DNA of 64,000 nt from positions 3,153,104-3,217,103 of the forward strand of contig OY725492.1 of NCBI GenBank assembly GCA_963281255.1, in the 5' to 3' direction. This stretch comes from Aphrocallistes beatrix (Eukaryota > Porifera > Hexactinellida > Sceptrulophora > Aphrocallistidae). Positions 34,817 to 45,061 of this stretch are shown here, one piece after another. Within the stretch, counting starts at the first letter, position 1; the number at the start of each line of letters is the position of its first letter. The translations under genes and the position numbers were made by a program. The notes beneath the pieces were generated by a model. That model saw only the letters and a program-made list of their open reading frames with translations. It searched no databases and was not told the origin of the DNA.

Positions 34817-35505
34817 CAAGCGCGCTTCGCTTGCTTGCGCTGCGCGGCTAGCGGACACTTTGTGTCCCCCGGAGGCGCCCTTTGGGCCCCTGTAGTCACC
34901 ATTGTCTAATTATATGGGAGATAACATCTCTAAATACGTCTGTCATAGTGCTATAATCGATATCGCACGAAAACCACCAAATTTATCGATTTTTCAAATT
35001 TTGATTCGTAATGACGTCATAACAGAGTGATGAGTCATCATTTTTTGATAATAGTTGGATCATATGTGTGATATATTAATATACATAATCTGTTAAAATT
35101 TCAGCCTTCTATTTCCTATAATAGCTGAGTTATGCTCGAATATCTGTATTGCTTAACTTTTAAAAATGTGATAATGACGTCATAATTCCATGATGAGTCG
35201 ACATTTTCGTCTGAGCTCAGAACTTACTGGAGCCATAGCCTAAAGACTCCCACATGCCAAAAATCAGCTTTCTGTGCATGGCAGTTTCTTCAATCAATTC
35301 GTTACAGATATATGTATATATAATATATATACACATACACACACATTAATCGAGTTTTAATAGTAAGGATGACAGTAGTACCGACGTATTTAGAGATGTT
35401 ATCTCCCTTATAATTAACCAATCTGACCCCAGGTGACCGAAGGGAGCCTCAGGCGGACACAAAGTGTCCGCCAGCCGCGCAGCGCAAGTAAGCGAAGCGC
35501 GCTTG
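34817..35505 (+). mobile_element. Complete family X element, 689 bp
   Basis: Both ends carry the GC-rich cap of about 130 bases in inverted orientation (CAAGCGCGCTTCGCTTGCTT at left, its inverse at right), with TA on both sides. The order is cap, AT-rich body with three CGTCAT/ATGACG words, TA tract, tail, inverted cap. This is the only copy showing both terminal inverted repeats, and it defines the family as a TIR element. No protein is encoded. Confidence 0.75.
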
Positions 35506-35869
35506 TAATCTTTATCGCACGAAAAATCACCCAATTTATCAATTTTTAAAATTTTGATGAGTAATGATGACGTCATAACAAATTGATGAGTCATTTTTTG
35601 ATGATAGTTGCATCATATGTGAGGTATGTTTGTATGCAGATTCTTTTAAAATTTCAGCTTCTATCTCCTATAATGACTGAGTTATGCTCGAATAACTGTA
35701 TTGCTTAACTTTTAAAAATGTGACAATGACATCATAATTCCATGATGAGTCGACATTTTGCTCTGAGCTCAGAACTTATTGGAGCCATAGCTTAAAGGCT
35801 CCCACATGCCAAAAATCAGTTTCTTCAATCAATTCGTTATAGATATATAGATATATATATATGTATATA
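35506..35869 (+). repeat. Family X body, forward, with TA tract
   Basis: It mirrors 34480-34813: both share the variants 'CACCCAATTTATCAATTTTT' and 'AACAAATTGATGAGTCA'. The two bodies are arms of a larger inverted arrangement around 34817-35505. Its TA tract received the next two elements, and its tail reappears at 37801-37833. Confidence 0.75.
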
Positions 35870-36192
35870 CAGTAGAACGTCAGTTATCCGAACTTCAGTT
35901 ATCCGAACACTTCAGTTATCCGAACCCCTTGGTTGACCAAACTAAAATATAATAAATGTATAAATGATGCATCCTGAGTTGATAAATGAAATTATTACAC
36001 TGCCATCATTTTATATACTATTGATGATACCTACATACGCTAATAAGTATTTTATCCATATTCATCATTATGACTACTTAGTACTACTGACCAACTTTTC
36101 TATATAATCACATAACAACTTCAGTTATCCGAACATTTCAGTTATCCGAACCCCCGCGGTCCCAACCCGTTCGGATAACTGACGTCCTACTG
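35870..36192. mobile_element. Pogo-like MITE (CAGTTATCCGAAC family), 323 bp
   Basis: CAGTAGAACGTCAGTTATCC and its inverse form the ends. Three subterminal copies of 'TTCAGTTATCCGAAC' follow each end. It is inserted in the TA tract of the family X copy. Confidence 0.9.
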
Positions 36193-36368
36193 TATATATA
36201 TATTAGGGTGCTCCAAAAGATTCGAAAGTTTGAATCTTTAGATGCACACTCTTCAAATAGTTTACTTTAATCACCAAGTATTCACCAAAATTTTCATGCA
36301 ATTTGGAGATGGTGTAGTGGTCGCGCAAAGTAGTCTCGCCCTCGTGCTAATTTATAATGGGATATGTC

Positions 36369-37517
36369 TAGTGATCGACCGGGATAAGATATTCTGCCGG
36401 GACGGGATTTTGCCGGGATTCTCAAGTTTTTTGCCGGGATTAGTACATATTGTCAATTGTCAATAAAATGTTTTGGTTTAACACGTAACTATTGATTCAA
36501 CAAGTAGTGAACGATTGATGTTATGAATTGACCGTATTTCTGAGGTTAAATGTAGCCTTAGGTAGGGTTTCGTCCTAAAAGAATGGTCGGAATTCGGAAT
36601 AGCGGGGTGTCCAGAATTCTGAAATAAATTAGGGGACGCAGCATTAGTTAGAATTTTGCATGTAGTCGTTAGTTCGAATCAAATTTGGGAATGTAGTCGT
36701 TAGTTCGAATTGAATTTTGGACATGTAGTCGTTAGTTCGAATTGAATTTGGGCGTGTAGTCGTTAATTCAAATCGAATTTGGGCGTGTAGTCGTTAGTTC
36801 GAATTGAATTTGGACATGTAGTCGTTAATTCGAATCGAATTTGGGCATGTAGTCGTTAGTTCGAATTGAATTTTGGACATGTAGTCGTTAGTTAAAAAAT
36901 AATCGCAGAAAGTGAAAGTAGGCATTTTAAGTTTGAAACAATGTCAAATTGACCGTGAAAGTAGGTATTTTAATTTTGAAATTCGATTCGAACTAAGGAC
37001 TACATGTCCAAAATTCAATTCGAACTAACGACTACATGCCCAAAATTCAATTCGAACTAAGGACTACATGCCCAAAATTCAATTCGAACTAACGACTACA
37101 TGCCCAAAATTCAATTCGAACTAAGGACTACATGTCCAAAATTCAATTCAAACTAACGACTACATGCCCAAAATTCAATTCGAACTAACGACTACATGCC
37201 CAAAATTCAATTCGAACTAACGACTACATGCCCAAATTCGATTCGAACTAACGACTACATGCAAAATTCGAACTAATGACTACTTTGAAATTCGAACTAA
37301 TGCATGCGCCTCATAAATTAATGTTAATGTCTATAGTGTACGTATAATAACTACGTTTAACCATAAATTACATGAATAGAATATTAATTCATTCTGAGTT
37401 CCACTATATAAAGGTTTTTAAATTCCCGGCTAGATCCCGGTAAATTTAGGCGATCCCGGCAAAATAGCCAAATCCCGGCAAAACCGGGATCTAACCGGGA
37501 TTCCCGGTCGATCCCTA
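36369..37517. mobile_element. hAT MITE, 1.15 kb, containing a foldback repeat array
   Basis: Ends TAGTGATCGACCGGGAT and inverted TAGGGATCGACCGGGAA are flanked by an exact 8-bp duplication GATATGTC. Several 'CCGGGATTTTGCCGGGAT' words lie inside each end. Confidence 0.9.
36640..37315. repeat. Inverted tandem arrays of a ~31-bp unit
   Basis: About seven copies of 'GTAGTCGTTAGTTCGAAT..' (36656-36895) face about nine inverted copies (36985-37290) across a 90-base centre. The transcript of this region would form a long stem. It is probably a separate foldback element inside the hAT MITE. Confidence 0.85.
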
Positions 37518-37800
37518 GATATGTCCATGTTGAGACCAAAAGTTGTAAAAAGCGTACTTCTAATATTTAAGTAAACTAGTAACTGATTTTTGTGATATTT
37601 GAGGGTGGTTTATATCTGCTAATATTACATTTTAATACCCTAAAATCTACCGGTTCCGAGATATTGGTGAAAACAGTTGAGAACAATAATAATTTCAAGT
37701 ATGAAGGCTGGTCCCAACTGTTTTCGCCAATATCTATATTTGAAGAGTGTGCATCTAAAGATTCAAACTTTCGAATCTTTTGGAGCACCCTAATATATAT

Positions 37801-37833
37801 ATACACACATTAATCGAGTTTTAATAGTAAGGA
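37801..37833 (+). repeat. Tail of the family X copy displaced by two insertions
   Basis: CATTAATCGAGTTTTAATAG followed by TAAGGATA. It is the 3' remainder of the copy at 35506-35869. Confidence 0.75.
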
Positions 37834-38671
37834 TACTCATGTTTTATGATTGCAATATATCGTACATTATTGCTTAAATTAGCGATATTGTAATACTTTC
37901 CACAAGCGTTGGGCTTATTAACAGCTCATCAGACACGGGAACGAAATTTTCTACTGCGCCTTTATTATGCTAATGTACTTGTACTATTACTTATACTTGC
38001 CTTTGTGCTTGTAAAAGAAACTTGTGCACCTTCTAAAAACTGAAGAATCAGTCGGTACCATTGATCTCCAGCGTTCGATTATTTAGATGTTAGACTGATT
38101 GATGAACTTATGAAGTATTAAAAAGTCCTGCGCACATGTGCATATTTGTCAGAATTCGAGTGCTAGTGTTTTTATTAGTTTTTATATACCATTTTGTGTT
38201 ATATATCAACTTTACACACCGATGATTAAATTTGTGATAAATATTTACTTACCTATACGTATATCGCTGAGGTTTAAAACGCCTTAAAGTTGCATTCTCG
38301 ACCAGGTTTGAATTATATCAGCCAAAATGGCTTCTATAATGATCATATAATTTTTATTACAATAGTATATATTGATTACATATGTAATCAAGGCTGTGTA
38401 GATATATGCACCAGGATACGCAGATAAACCTTAGAAAACACTATTATTTTTTGCCAACTATACTTGTATAGTGGGCTCTTCTAAATTTCCCCGCTAGCAT
38501 TTTAGCTAGCTACTTTCTATTTTATTCTGGAATCAAAGGGAAAAGCATAAATACTTGTATGAACTTAATTTAATTAGTATTATAAAATGTTTATCTGCTC
38601 ACGTAGTCACTATATGATTTTCGTTCCGACACATCTCGGTACAATTGTGTCACTTTGTGTCTTTATTCTAA
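37834..38671. other. Intron 2 sequence without recognised features
   Basis: AT-rich. No coding frame, RNA or repeat boundary could be supported. Confidence 0.4.
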
Positions 38672-39135
38672 CAAGCGCACTTCGCTTGCTTGGGTTGCGC
38701 GGCTGGCGGACACTTTGTGTCCACCGGAGGCGCCCTTTGGGCGCCTGGGGTCACATTGATTAATTACAAAGGAGATAACATCTCTAAATACGTCTGTCCT
38801 ACTGTTGTAATCGATATTGCACGAAAATCACCAAATTTGTTTTAAAATTTTGATACGTAATGATGACGGCATAACAGAGTGATAAGTCATCATTTTTGAT
38901 GATAGTTGTATCATATGTGAGATATATTAATATACACATTCTATTAAATTTCAGCCTTCTATCACCTAAAATGGCTGAGTTATAGTCGAAAAACTGAAAT
39001 TTCTAATTTTAAAAAAGGTGACAATGACATAATTTCATGATGAGGTGACATTTTGGCCTGAGGTCAGAACTTAGTGGAGCCATAGCCAAAAAACTCCCAC
39101 ATGGCAAAAATCAGCTTTCTGTGCCCGGTAGTTTA
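38672..39135 (+). repeat. Family X copy, cap and body
   Basis: Starts CAAGCGCACTTCGCTTGCTT and runs to 'CAGCTTTCTGTGCCCGG'. The TA tract, tail and second cap are absent. Confidence 0.8.
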
Positions 39136-39535
39136 TTCACTTATTTTTGCAAACAAAATTCTTATATTTCTATTGCTACGAAAAAATATCGGAAAGATAT
39201 ACAAGTTTGCCTTCACTTTTCTCGAACAGTTACTATCCAGGCATTCCACAAAGTCCCGCGCTACCAAGTAAGTCTAGTTAAGCACAGTTATTCCTCAATG
39301 CGATAAGTTTATGCACTCGACTACTTATTTGGCAGCGCGGGAGTCTGTGGGATGCTGGACAGTAACTACTTGGGAAAGTGGATGTAAACTTGGGTATCTT
39401 CAGGGTTTTTCCTTAATACCAGATTATTTACATATATTTTTATCAAACATTTGTGCCAGTAATGTTTGTCTACTAAAAACAACAATAATAAAATAAACAG
39501 ATCGTTGGATAATTGCATATTCTTACTTTTTATAG

Positions 39536-40006
39536 ATTCGTGCTTCAAAGCCATGTGCAAAAGAGTTACAATTCTACTACAAGAACAATATGAACATTCG
39601 CAAGATACCGAATGTGATTGGCTTCAAAGAACTGCTAACTGTGGTGAAGATATTCAATCTTCAGGGGCATTCAGGAAAGCAATCAACCTCCGAATTAACA
39701 AGACGATTACTCCTCTCTTAGCAGAATTAATTGCCCTTCTTGACAGAAATGGAAATCTGGAGTTAGGTCTTATTCAGGAGGATGTACCTCCTTGTATACA
39801 CAACATATGGCAAGCAATCTTCAATGATGAACGTTTATTAGTTCTGACTTATAAGGACATTCTTTCTTCTACCACACTCAGGCCTCGAGTACGAGTTCCT
39901 GTTCTGAGTGATGGATCTGGAGGAAAGTTTTTTAAGGCAACTTTTCCCTTCTCTTGGATGATAATGCGAATGACATCTGATCTTTTAAAAGACTCGAGAA
40001 AAATAG
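39536..40006 (+). CDS. RNF213-like: RNF213-like exon 3
   Basis: Acceptor TTTTATAG, phase 1 in, phase 1 out, 471 bases. It contains TITPLLAELIALLDRNGNLE, IHNIWQAIFNDERLL and FPFSWMIMRM, which correspond in order to conserved blocks of the RNF213 E3-module 'back' region. The donor GTTTGT at 40007 is weaker than the others but gives the right phase for exon 4. The frame stays open to 40074, which would be the end of a truncated product if the intron were retained. Confidence 0.88.
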
Positions 40007-40520
40007 GTTTGTTTCTTAATCAATATGGTTACTATGAATTATACATGTATGATGATGCTTTTCTCAGATCGTAAAACTCGGCCCATTGAATCCATTTTGT
40101 AAACTGATCTCAAACCAATTAAGAATGTTCATTTTGATAACACAGCTATCTTTAATCAATGGTGAATAAATAATTCAGGGTTGAGAGATAAATAATTTTT
40201 GCGTTTAGGTTTAGTTTAGCTAAGCCTGATTGCAAAATTTTTATCTCACAGTGCGCAATTTTTGTTATTAAGTTAGGATAGTATCTCTGTTAGATTTGGA
40301 CTTTATGCTTCCAGCCTTCCCTGCATATGAAACTAATAATAATAATGATGATAATAATAATATGCATCCATATTATAAGAATAAGCTATTTTCTACCAAT
40401 TTCGTATATAAAATATCTTTATTTTTACTCAAAAAATAAGTAATTTATAATTACAAATCTATTTAGACTTTAATTCAGTATATTTTATCACTTGGTAGTA
40501 CGAGTGTACTTTAATATATA
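40007..40520. other. Start of the 17.9 kb intron 3
   Basis: AT-rich with a short AAT/GAT microsatellite near 40335. No coding evidence. Confidence 0.4.
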
Positions 40521-40648
40521 CAAGCGCGCTTCGCTTGCTTGCGCTGCGCGGCTGGCGGACACTTTGTGTCCGCCGGAGGCTTCATTCGATCGCCTGGGGT
40601 CACATTGGTTAACTATAAGGGAGATAACATCTCTAAATATGTCTGTCC
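40521..40648 (+). repeat. Family X copy, left part (cap), split by a P element
   Basis: Starts TA|CAAGCGCGCTTCGCTTGCTT. It stops at 'AATATGTCTGTCC', and the sequence resumes at 42426 with 'GTTTGTCTTAGTG...ATCGATATCACTCG', as in uninterrupted copies. The body continues to the TA tract at 42797, and the tail is at 49771-49806. Confidence 0.85.
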
Positions 40649-40894
40649 ATAGCATTCTATATACTAAGGCAATGGCACTCACCCAAAAATTAGTACCATG
40701 GATTGGTTAAATACTTCAAAACCAATAATTTTGATATTGTAGATATTTCAATTTTCATCAATTTAGGCATTCACCCACCCTGACAAACTAACTATTATAT
40801 CAGAACAATTGAAATGAGATATATTATTTGGTTTTTAATGCACATAGTCGAATTATTTAATACTTAATACATTCAAAATATCAAAAGAATAGTT

Positions 40895-41015
40895 AATCAC
40901 AATATTGAGACTTGAGGGACAGACTTGACTTAGCTTGAGAGAGATTTGACTTAGCTTGAGAGAGATTTGACTTAGCTTGAGGGACAGACTTGACTTGACT
41001 TGAGACCTGAGACTT
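40895..41015. repeat. Short tandem repeat (GACTTAGCTTGAGAGAGATTT type)
   Basis: About four diverged units of 20-24 bases around 'TTGACTTAGCTTGAG' lie inside the P element. Confidence 0.75.
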
Positions 41016-41316
41016 GAGGCATCATAAGGGAACAATCACACTCCGGCCTTTCAATAGGATATAGTCAAACATTCCGGACTTCTACAGTCTGTGAAGTTGA
41101 CTAAATAAACAAAGAATATATTAAATTAGTTCTTGAATTTAGCCAGTTTACTATTCTCTTGTTTCAATACTAGTGCATTATATATAGGTCTTAACTTTAT
41201 TAGAAGTGTACAATGTTCTAGTTCCATAGTAGCACATGCCAAATGAATAATATTAGTACGGGAAAAGCCAGAATAAATCTTTTAAATTTCTGCTGAGGAT
41301 GCAGATACATCGTTGT

Positions 41317-41469
41317 CATAGGCGTAACTCTAGGGGTGACAGGGGTAGCGTGCCACCCAGACCTAAATGTTATGTTGACTTGGGGTGGCATGCCACATTA
41401 GTTTGATATATGTTTACAAATCTCGCCACCCCAGCTAACCGTGAAAAAAACAAAATAGTTACGCCTATG
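41317..41469. mobile_element. hAT MITE (CATAGGCGTAACT ends), 153 bp
   Basis: Ends CATAGGCGTAACT and inverted CATAGGCGTAACT, flanks ATCGTTGT / ATCGTCGT. It is inserted in the second P element. Confidence 0.85.
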
Positions 41470-41653
41470 ATCGTCGTTAAACGACTATTCTTCCCTACCC
41501 AATTCACATTGAACATTTTCTAAACGCCATTAACGAATTTCAAGAACTCAACAGTTTAGTTCTGGTCTACACTGTTCTTATCCATGATATAAGCTAACAG
41601 TCCGGCTGAAGTTGACTAATGGAAAATCTTAAGGGCCAAAGTTACATTTCGCC

Positions 41654-41702
41654 TTTCCAACCTGACAACCAGTAGGCTTGTCAGGTTGGAAAGGCGAGGC
41701 GA
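41654..41702. repeat. Palindrome with 19-bp arms in second P element
   Basis: CGCCTTTCCAACCTGACAA and its exact inverse surround a 9-base centre. An outer 10-base pair (ACATTTCGCC/GGCGAAATGT) extends the arms with a gap. Confidence 0.85.
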
Positions 41703-42433
41703 AATGTCCCGATGTTAATTTGGAGCCCGTTTAGATAATTCCGATATTAATTTGGAGCACGTTTAGATAAATTGCACTTATCCGAATTAAAAAAAGGTAC
41801 TCATGCCCACGTTTTTGTAGTAACGAGGATTGCATTTACTAAATTTGGGGAAGGCAACACTTTTTCTTAGTCTTTTAAATTCAGTCAATTGTTTCTACCC
41901 AACTTGAGTATGTATATGCATGATTCTAGAATAATTAACTACATTACTTAAGAAATCACTCACCCGGGATCTTGTTGTTCTGGTAGTATTCACACGTCTT
42001 GGAATGGCTCAATACCATTTTCACGAAGAGCACCATCTTTGGGAAATTGAAAAACTTCATGAAGTGTTCTACTCCTCTGTAATTGGAAGTCGAGTCAGGC
42101 GCGAGACAAGACATCTCGTCCAAATAATGATTTATGCAATTAGTGTTGTCAAGTGAGGTATTATAAATGAGTAATAGAAATAATATGCAGCAAAACAATA
42201 CATTATTGTAATACACTAGTGTTGTATGTGAAGTAAATATAAATATTGTGGTTACATAATATTTTCAAAATGAATATTTAAACAACCATGAACTCACAAT
42301 ATGAGATAATTATATAGTTGATAATAACAGTTATTTAATTAGCGGTTTTAGGATTGAAGTATTTAACCAATCCATGGTACCAATTTTTGGGTCAGTGCCA
42401 TTGCCTTAGTATATAGAATGCTATGGTTTGTCT

Positions 42434-42821
42434 TAGTGTTAAAATCGATATCACTCGAAAAATCACCAAATTTGTCAATTTTTAAAATTTTGATGCGTAA
42501 TAATGACGTCATAACAGAGTGATGAGTCAATATTTTTGATGGTAGTTATATCATATGTGAGGTATATTTAATATACACATTCTATTAAAATTTCAGCCTT
42601 CTATCACTTAAAATGGCTGAGTTATGGACGAAAAACTGAAATTTATAATTATCTAAAAGGTGACAATGACGTCATAATTCCATGATGAGTCGACATTTTC
42701 GTCTGAACTCAGAACTTAGTGGAACCATAGCCAAAAGACTCCCGCATGCCAAAAATCAGCTTCTGCGCCTGGCAGTTTCTTCAATCAATTCGTTACATAT
42801 ATATATATATACGTATATATA
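42434..42821 (+). repeat. Family X body and TA tract, resumed after P element
   Basis: Contains the body landmarks and 'CAGTTTCTTCAATCAATTCG', then a TA tract of about 30 bases which is the target for several later elements. Confidence 0.8.
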
Positions 42822-42847
42822 CAGTGAACACCTCCGATTAGTGAACA

Positions 42848-42865
42848 CCCCCCCCCCCCCCCCCC
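42848..42865. repeat. Homopolymer C18 tract
   Basis: Eighteen consecutive C lie between the pogo-like end and the next MITE. Length may be uncertain in the assembly. Confidence 0.8.
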
Positions 42866-42869
42866 GTTA

Positions 42870-43861
42870 AGCCCACCATACACGATGCAACTTTGTTGCA
42901 TGAAATATTCATTCTCGCGCAACTTGTTGCATGGAAAATCATATTGTTGTGTACAGTATCATATACTAATTTATAAATATAATTGAAATTGATAAATAGC
43001 TATTTTCAATCCATATTATGATTTTAAAAAAGTCTTCTCGTTTCCTCATTCTTGATTACTTTACTTCGTCGGAGGTTGTAAAGATAAGGCCGTACTTGAT
43101 ACAAATCTATATATAAATAAAGTTTTTCGTCTGTCCAGTGATAATAAGGTTTGGCAATTTTGGTTTACAATTTGGTTATTGAATGGATCGACTTTATCAT
43201 ATAAAGGAATTTACTACAAGTACAAGTATTATTATTGAAAGTGTTCCCTTGTTGCTTACTTGATTCAGAGTGGTTAACCGATTTTAGGGCTCGGTTATTT
43301 TGGTTTCCTCTAGAGCGGTTAACCGGTTAACCGATGTCCATATTAATTGGTTGAAATATGCATTTTTAGACTAATATTTAACCTGCTAGTGATCAATTTG
43401 ATAATTTTCAGCTGTCTCGAGATATACTATATGATTAAAAATAGAAATTATGATGTATTATTAATTTTTTAGAAGTAATATTCATGAATCTCTGTCGAAA
43501 AACAATGAAATTAGCGTAAATATTTAGAAAATAAAGCAGATCGGCTAGCCGATCTAAGATTTTCTTAACTGTTAACCGAGATCGACGGCGGTTAGCCGGT
43601 TAACCGGTTAACCAAATCCAGGCTTGCTTGATTGAAATCCTAACCGCACTTTAGTACTAAAGTTATCTCGATTTAACCATCTGCTATCAGTTGTGGTTTT
43701 GAATACTAAACAATTAGGAAAAACAGGTATTTTGAAATTCCATGCAACATGTTGCATGAAAAATTCACCATACACGTTGCATGCAACTTTTAACATACAC
43801 GATGCAACAAAGTTGCATGCAACAGTTGCATGCAACTTTGTTGCATCGTGTATGGTGGGCT
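42870..43861. mobile_element. Harbinger-like MITE, 992 bp
   Basis: Inverted ends of about 32 bases, AGCCCACCATACACGATGCA, flanked by the 3-bp duplication TTA, the PIF/Harbinger signature. Many 'GTTGCATG/CATGCAAC' words lie inside the right end. No transposase is encoded. Confidence 0.75.
43265..43626. mobile_element. hAT-like MITE rich in GGTTAACC, in the Harbinger-like MITE
   Basis: It shares its interior with 62725-63188 ('TTAGAAGTAATATTCATGAA', 'AGCCGATCTAAGATTTTCTT'). Flanks share CTTGATT (7 bases). The left end is poorly conserved. Confidence 0.55.
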
Positions 43862-45061
43862 TTAGTGAACACTTTTTTCTGGTCCCGATTTGGTCCCATT
43901 AGCTTAACATTAGAGCTACCCTCTGAATAGTGAACACCTCTCTACTATGAATAGTGAACACTTTTTCTGGTCCCAACCCTACTAATTCTATGGATTTTTC
44001 ACTCCCTATAGTGAACATATGATATCTTACTATAATATCCCATACGTATTTAATGTACGTATCTATGTGTGTAAGTTTATACCTGAGGCCAGCAAACTGT
44101 CAGAATATTAAATAAGAATGAAGATATGGATTCCTGTATTATTGGATGTTGGCTTCTCACTTGATGCATGCGATAATAATGAGCTTCATCATGGGCAGAA
44201 ACTGTGAAATTAAAGACGCTTTTCTATACCATACAAATGACATTCAGTATAAAACAATTACCGACATATCCGTTAGTCATGAAAGTCTGTTTTAGACAAA
44301 TATTTCATCATATCTTATCTGGAAATATTTGAAATATTGTTTGGTGGCCTTCTGTTTTGTAAACTTATGCTCGGTAGCATTGACAATGGCGACTAAAACG
44401 AGGAAAAATATGTCTGTTTTTTGAGAAACTTAGCGTACTGAAAATGTTACTATTTCAATAAAATAAGATAAAATAAATGTGTATCACTAAATACATTTGC
44501 ATAGCATTAGTTAATCCTGAGTTTTTTCTTTATACTTGGTTCTCACCTCCAAATAGTGAACACCTCCGTATAACAGTGTTCGGTATCACGGTAAACCGTG
44601 AAACAATGTTTCACTGTATTCATATATTGAAACCGTTTCACTGTCGTTTCAAGGCAGTTTCACCGTTTCATTTTTTTTATTAGTCATTTTCTTGTTCGCG
44701 ATATTCATAGTGTGAAACCGTTTCTTGGTGGTTTCAAGGTCGTTTCTTGGTGGTTTCACGGGATTTCAAGGTCGTTTCATCGTGGTTTCAAGGTAGTTTC
44801 ACTGAAGGTTTCACGGTGATTGGTTTCAAGGTGGTTTCACGGTAGTTCGACTTTTCATGTTTTCGATAAAACACGGTTGTAATAATACAGTTGAACAAAA
44901 TTAGTCTAATATAGATATTATATGTTAATAATAAACTGAAGTTGGTTATATATACTGCTTTTACTACCAGTAAATAATTGAAGCTAAGAATAATAGAAAT
45001 AACTAAAATAATTTGTAAATTTAGTCTTGTGTCCCTCTGGTCTTTCTTCTTCACTAGTCGA

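Larger units (their letters stand above)
36206..37790. mobile_element. TA-target inverted-repeat element, 1.58 kb, with nested hAT
   Basis: Inverted repeats of about 55 bases start GGGTGCTCCAAAAGATTCGA and are nearly perfect. TA lies on both sides, in the same TA tract as the previous MITE. A hAT MITE fills most of its interior. Confidence 0.9.
40649..42425. mobile_element. P-element-like transposon, second copy, 1.78 kb
   Basis: Ends (C)ATAGCATTCTATATACTAAG and its inverse match the element at 20250-22530. Flanks GTCTGTCC / GTTTGTCT (6 of 8) form the duplicated target inside family X. Internal blocks such as 'CTACCCAATTCACATTGAA' are shared with the first copy. Coding text is lost. Confidence 0.8.

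Noticed and set aside
34282..35505. Family X cap hairpins as tRNA or structured ncRNA genes
   Set aside because: The stems are simple inverted repeats without a tRNA cloverleaf or A/B boxes, and they act as element ends.
36640..37315. CRISPR-like repeats in two orientations
   Set aside because: The unit is fully repetitive with no spacers and forms foldback arms inside a hAT MITE.
40007..40074. Stop-terminated end of the exon 3 frame as a natural C-terminus
   Set aside because: Exon 4 at 57916 carries the next conserved block and matches phase with the donor at 40007. Intron retention cannot be excluded.
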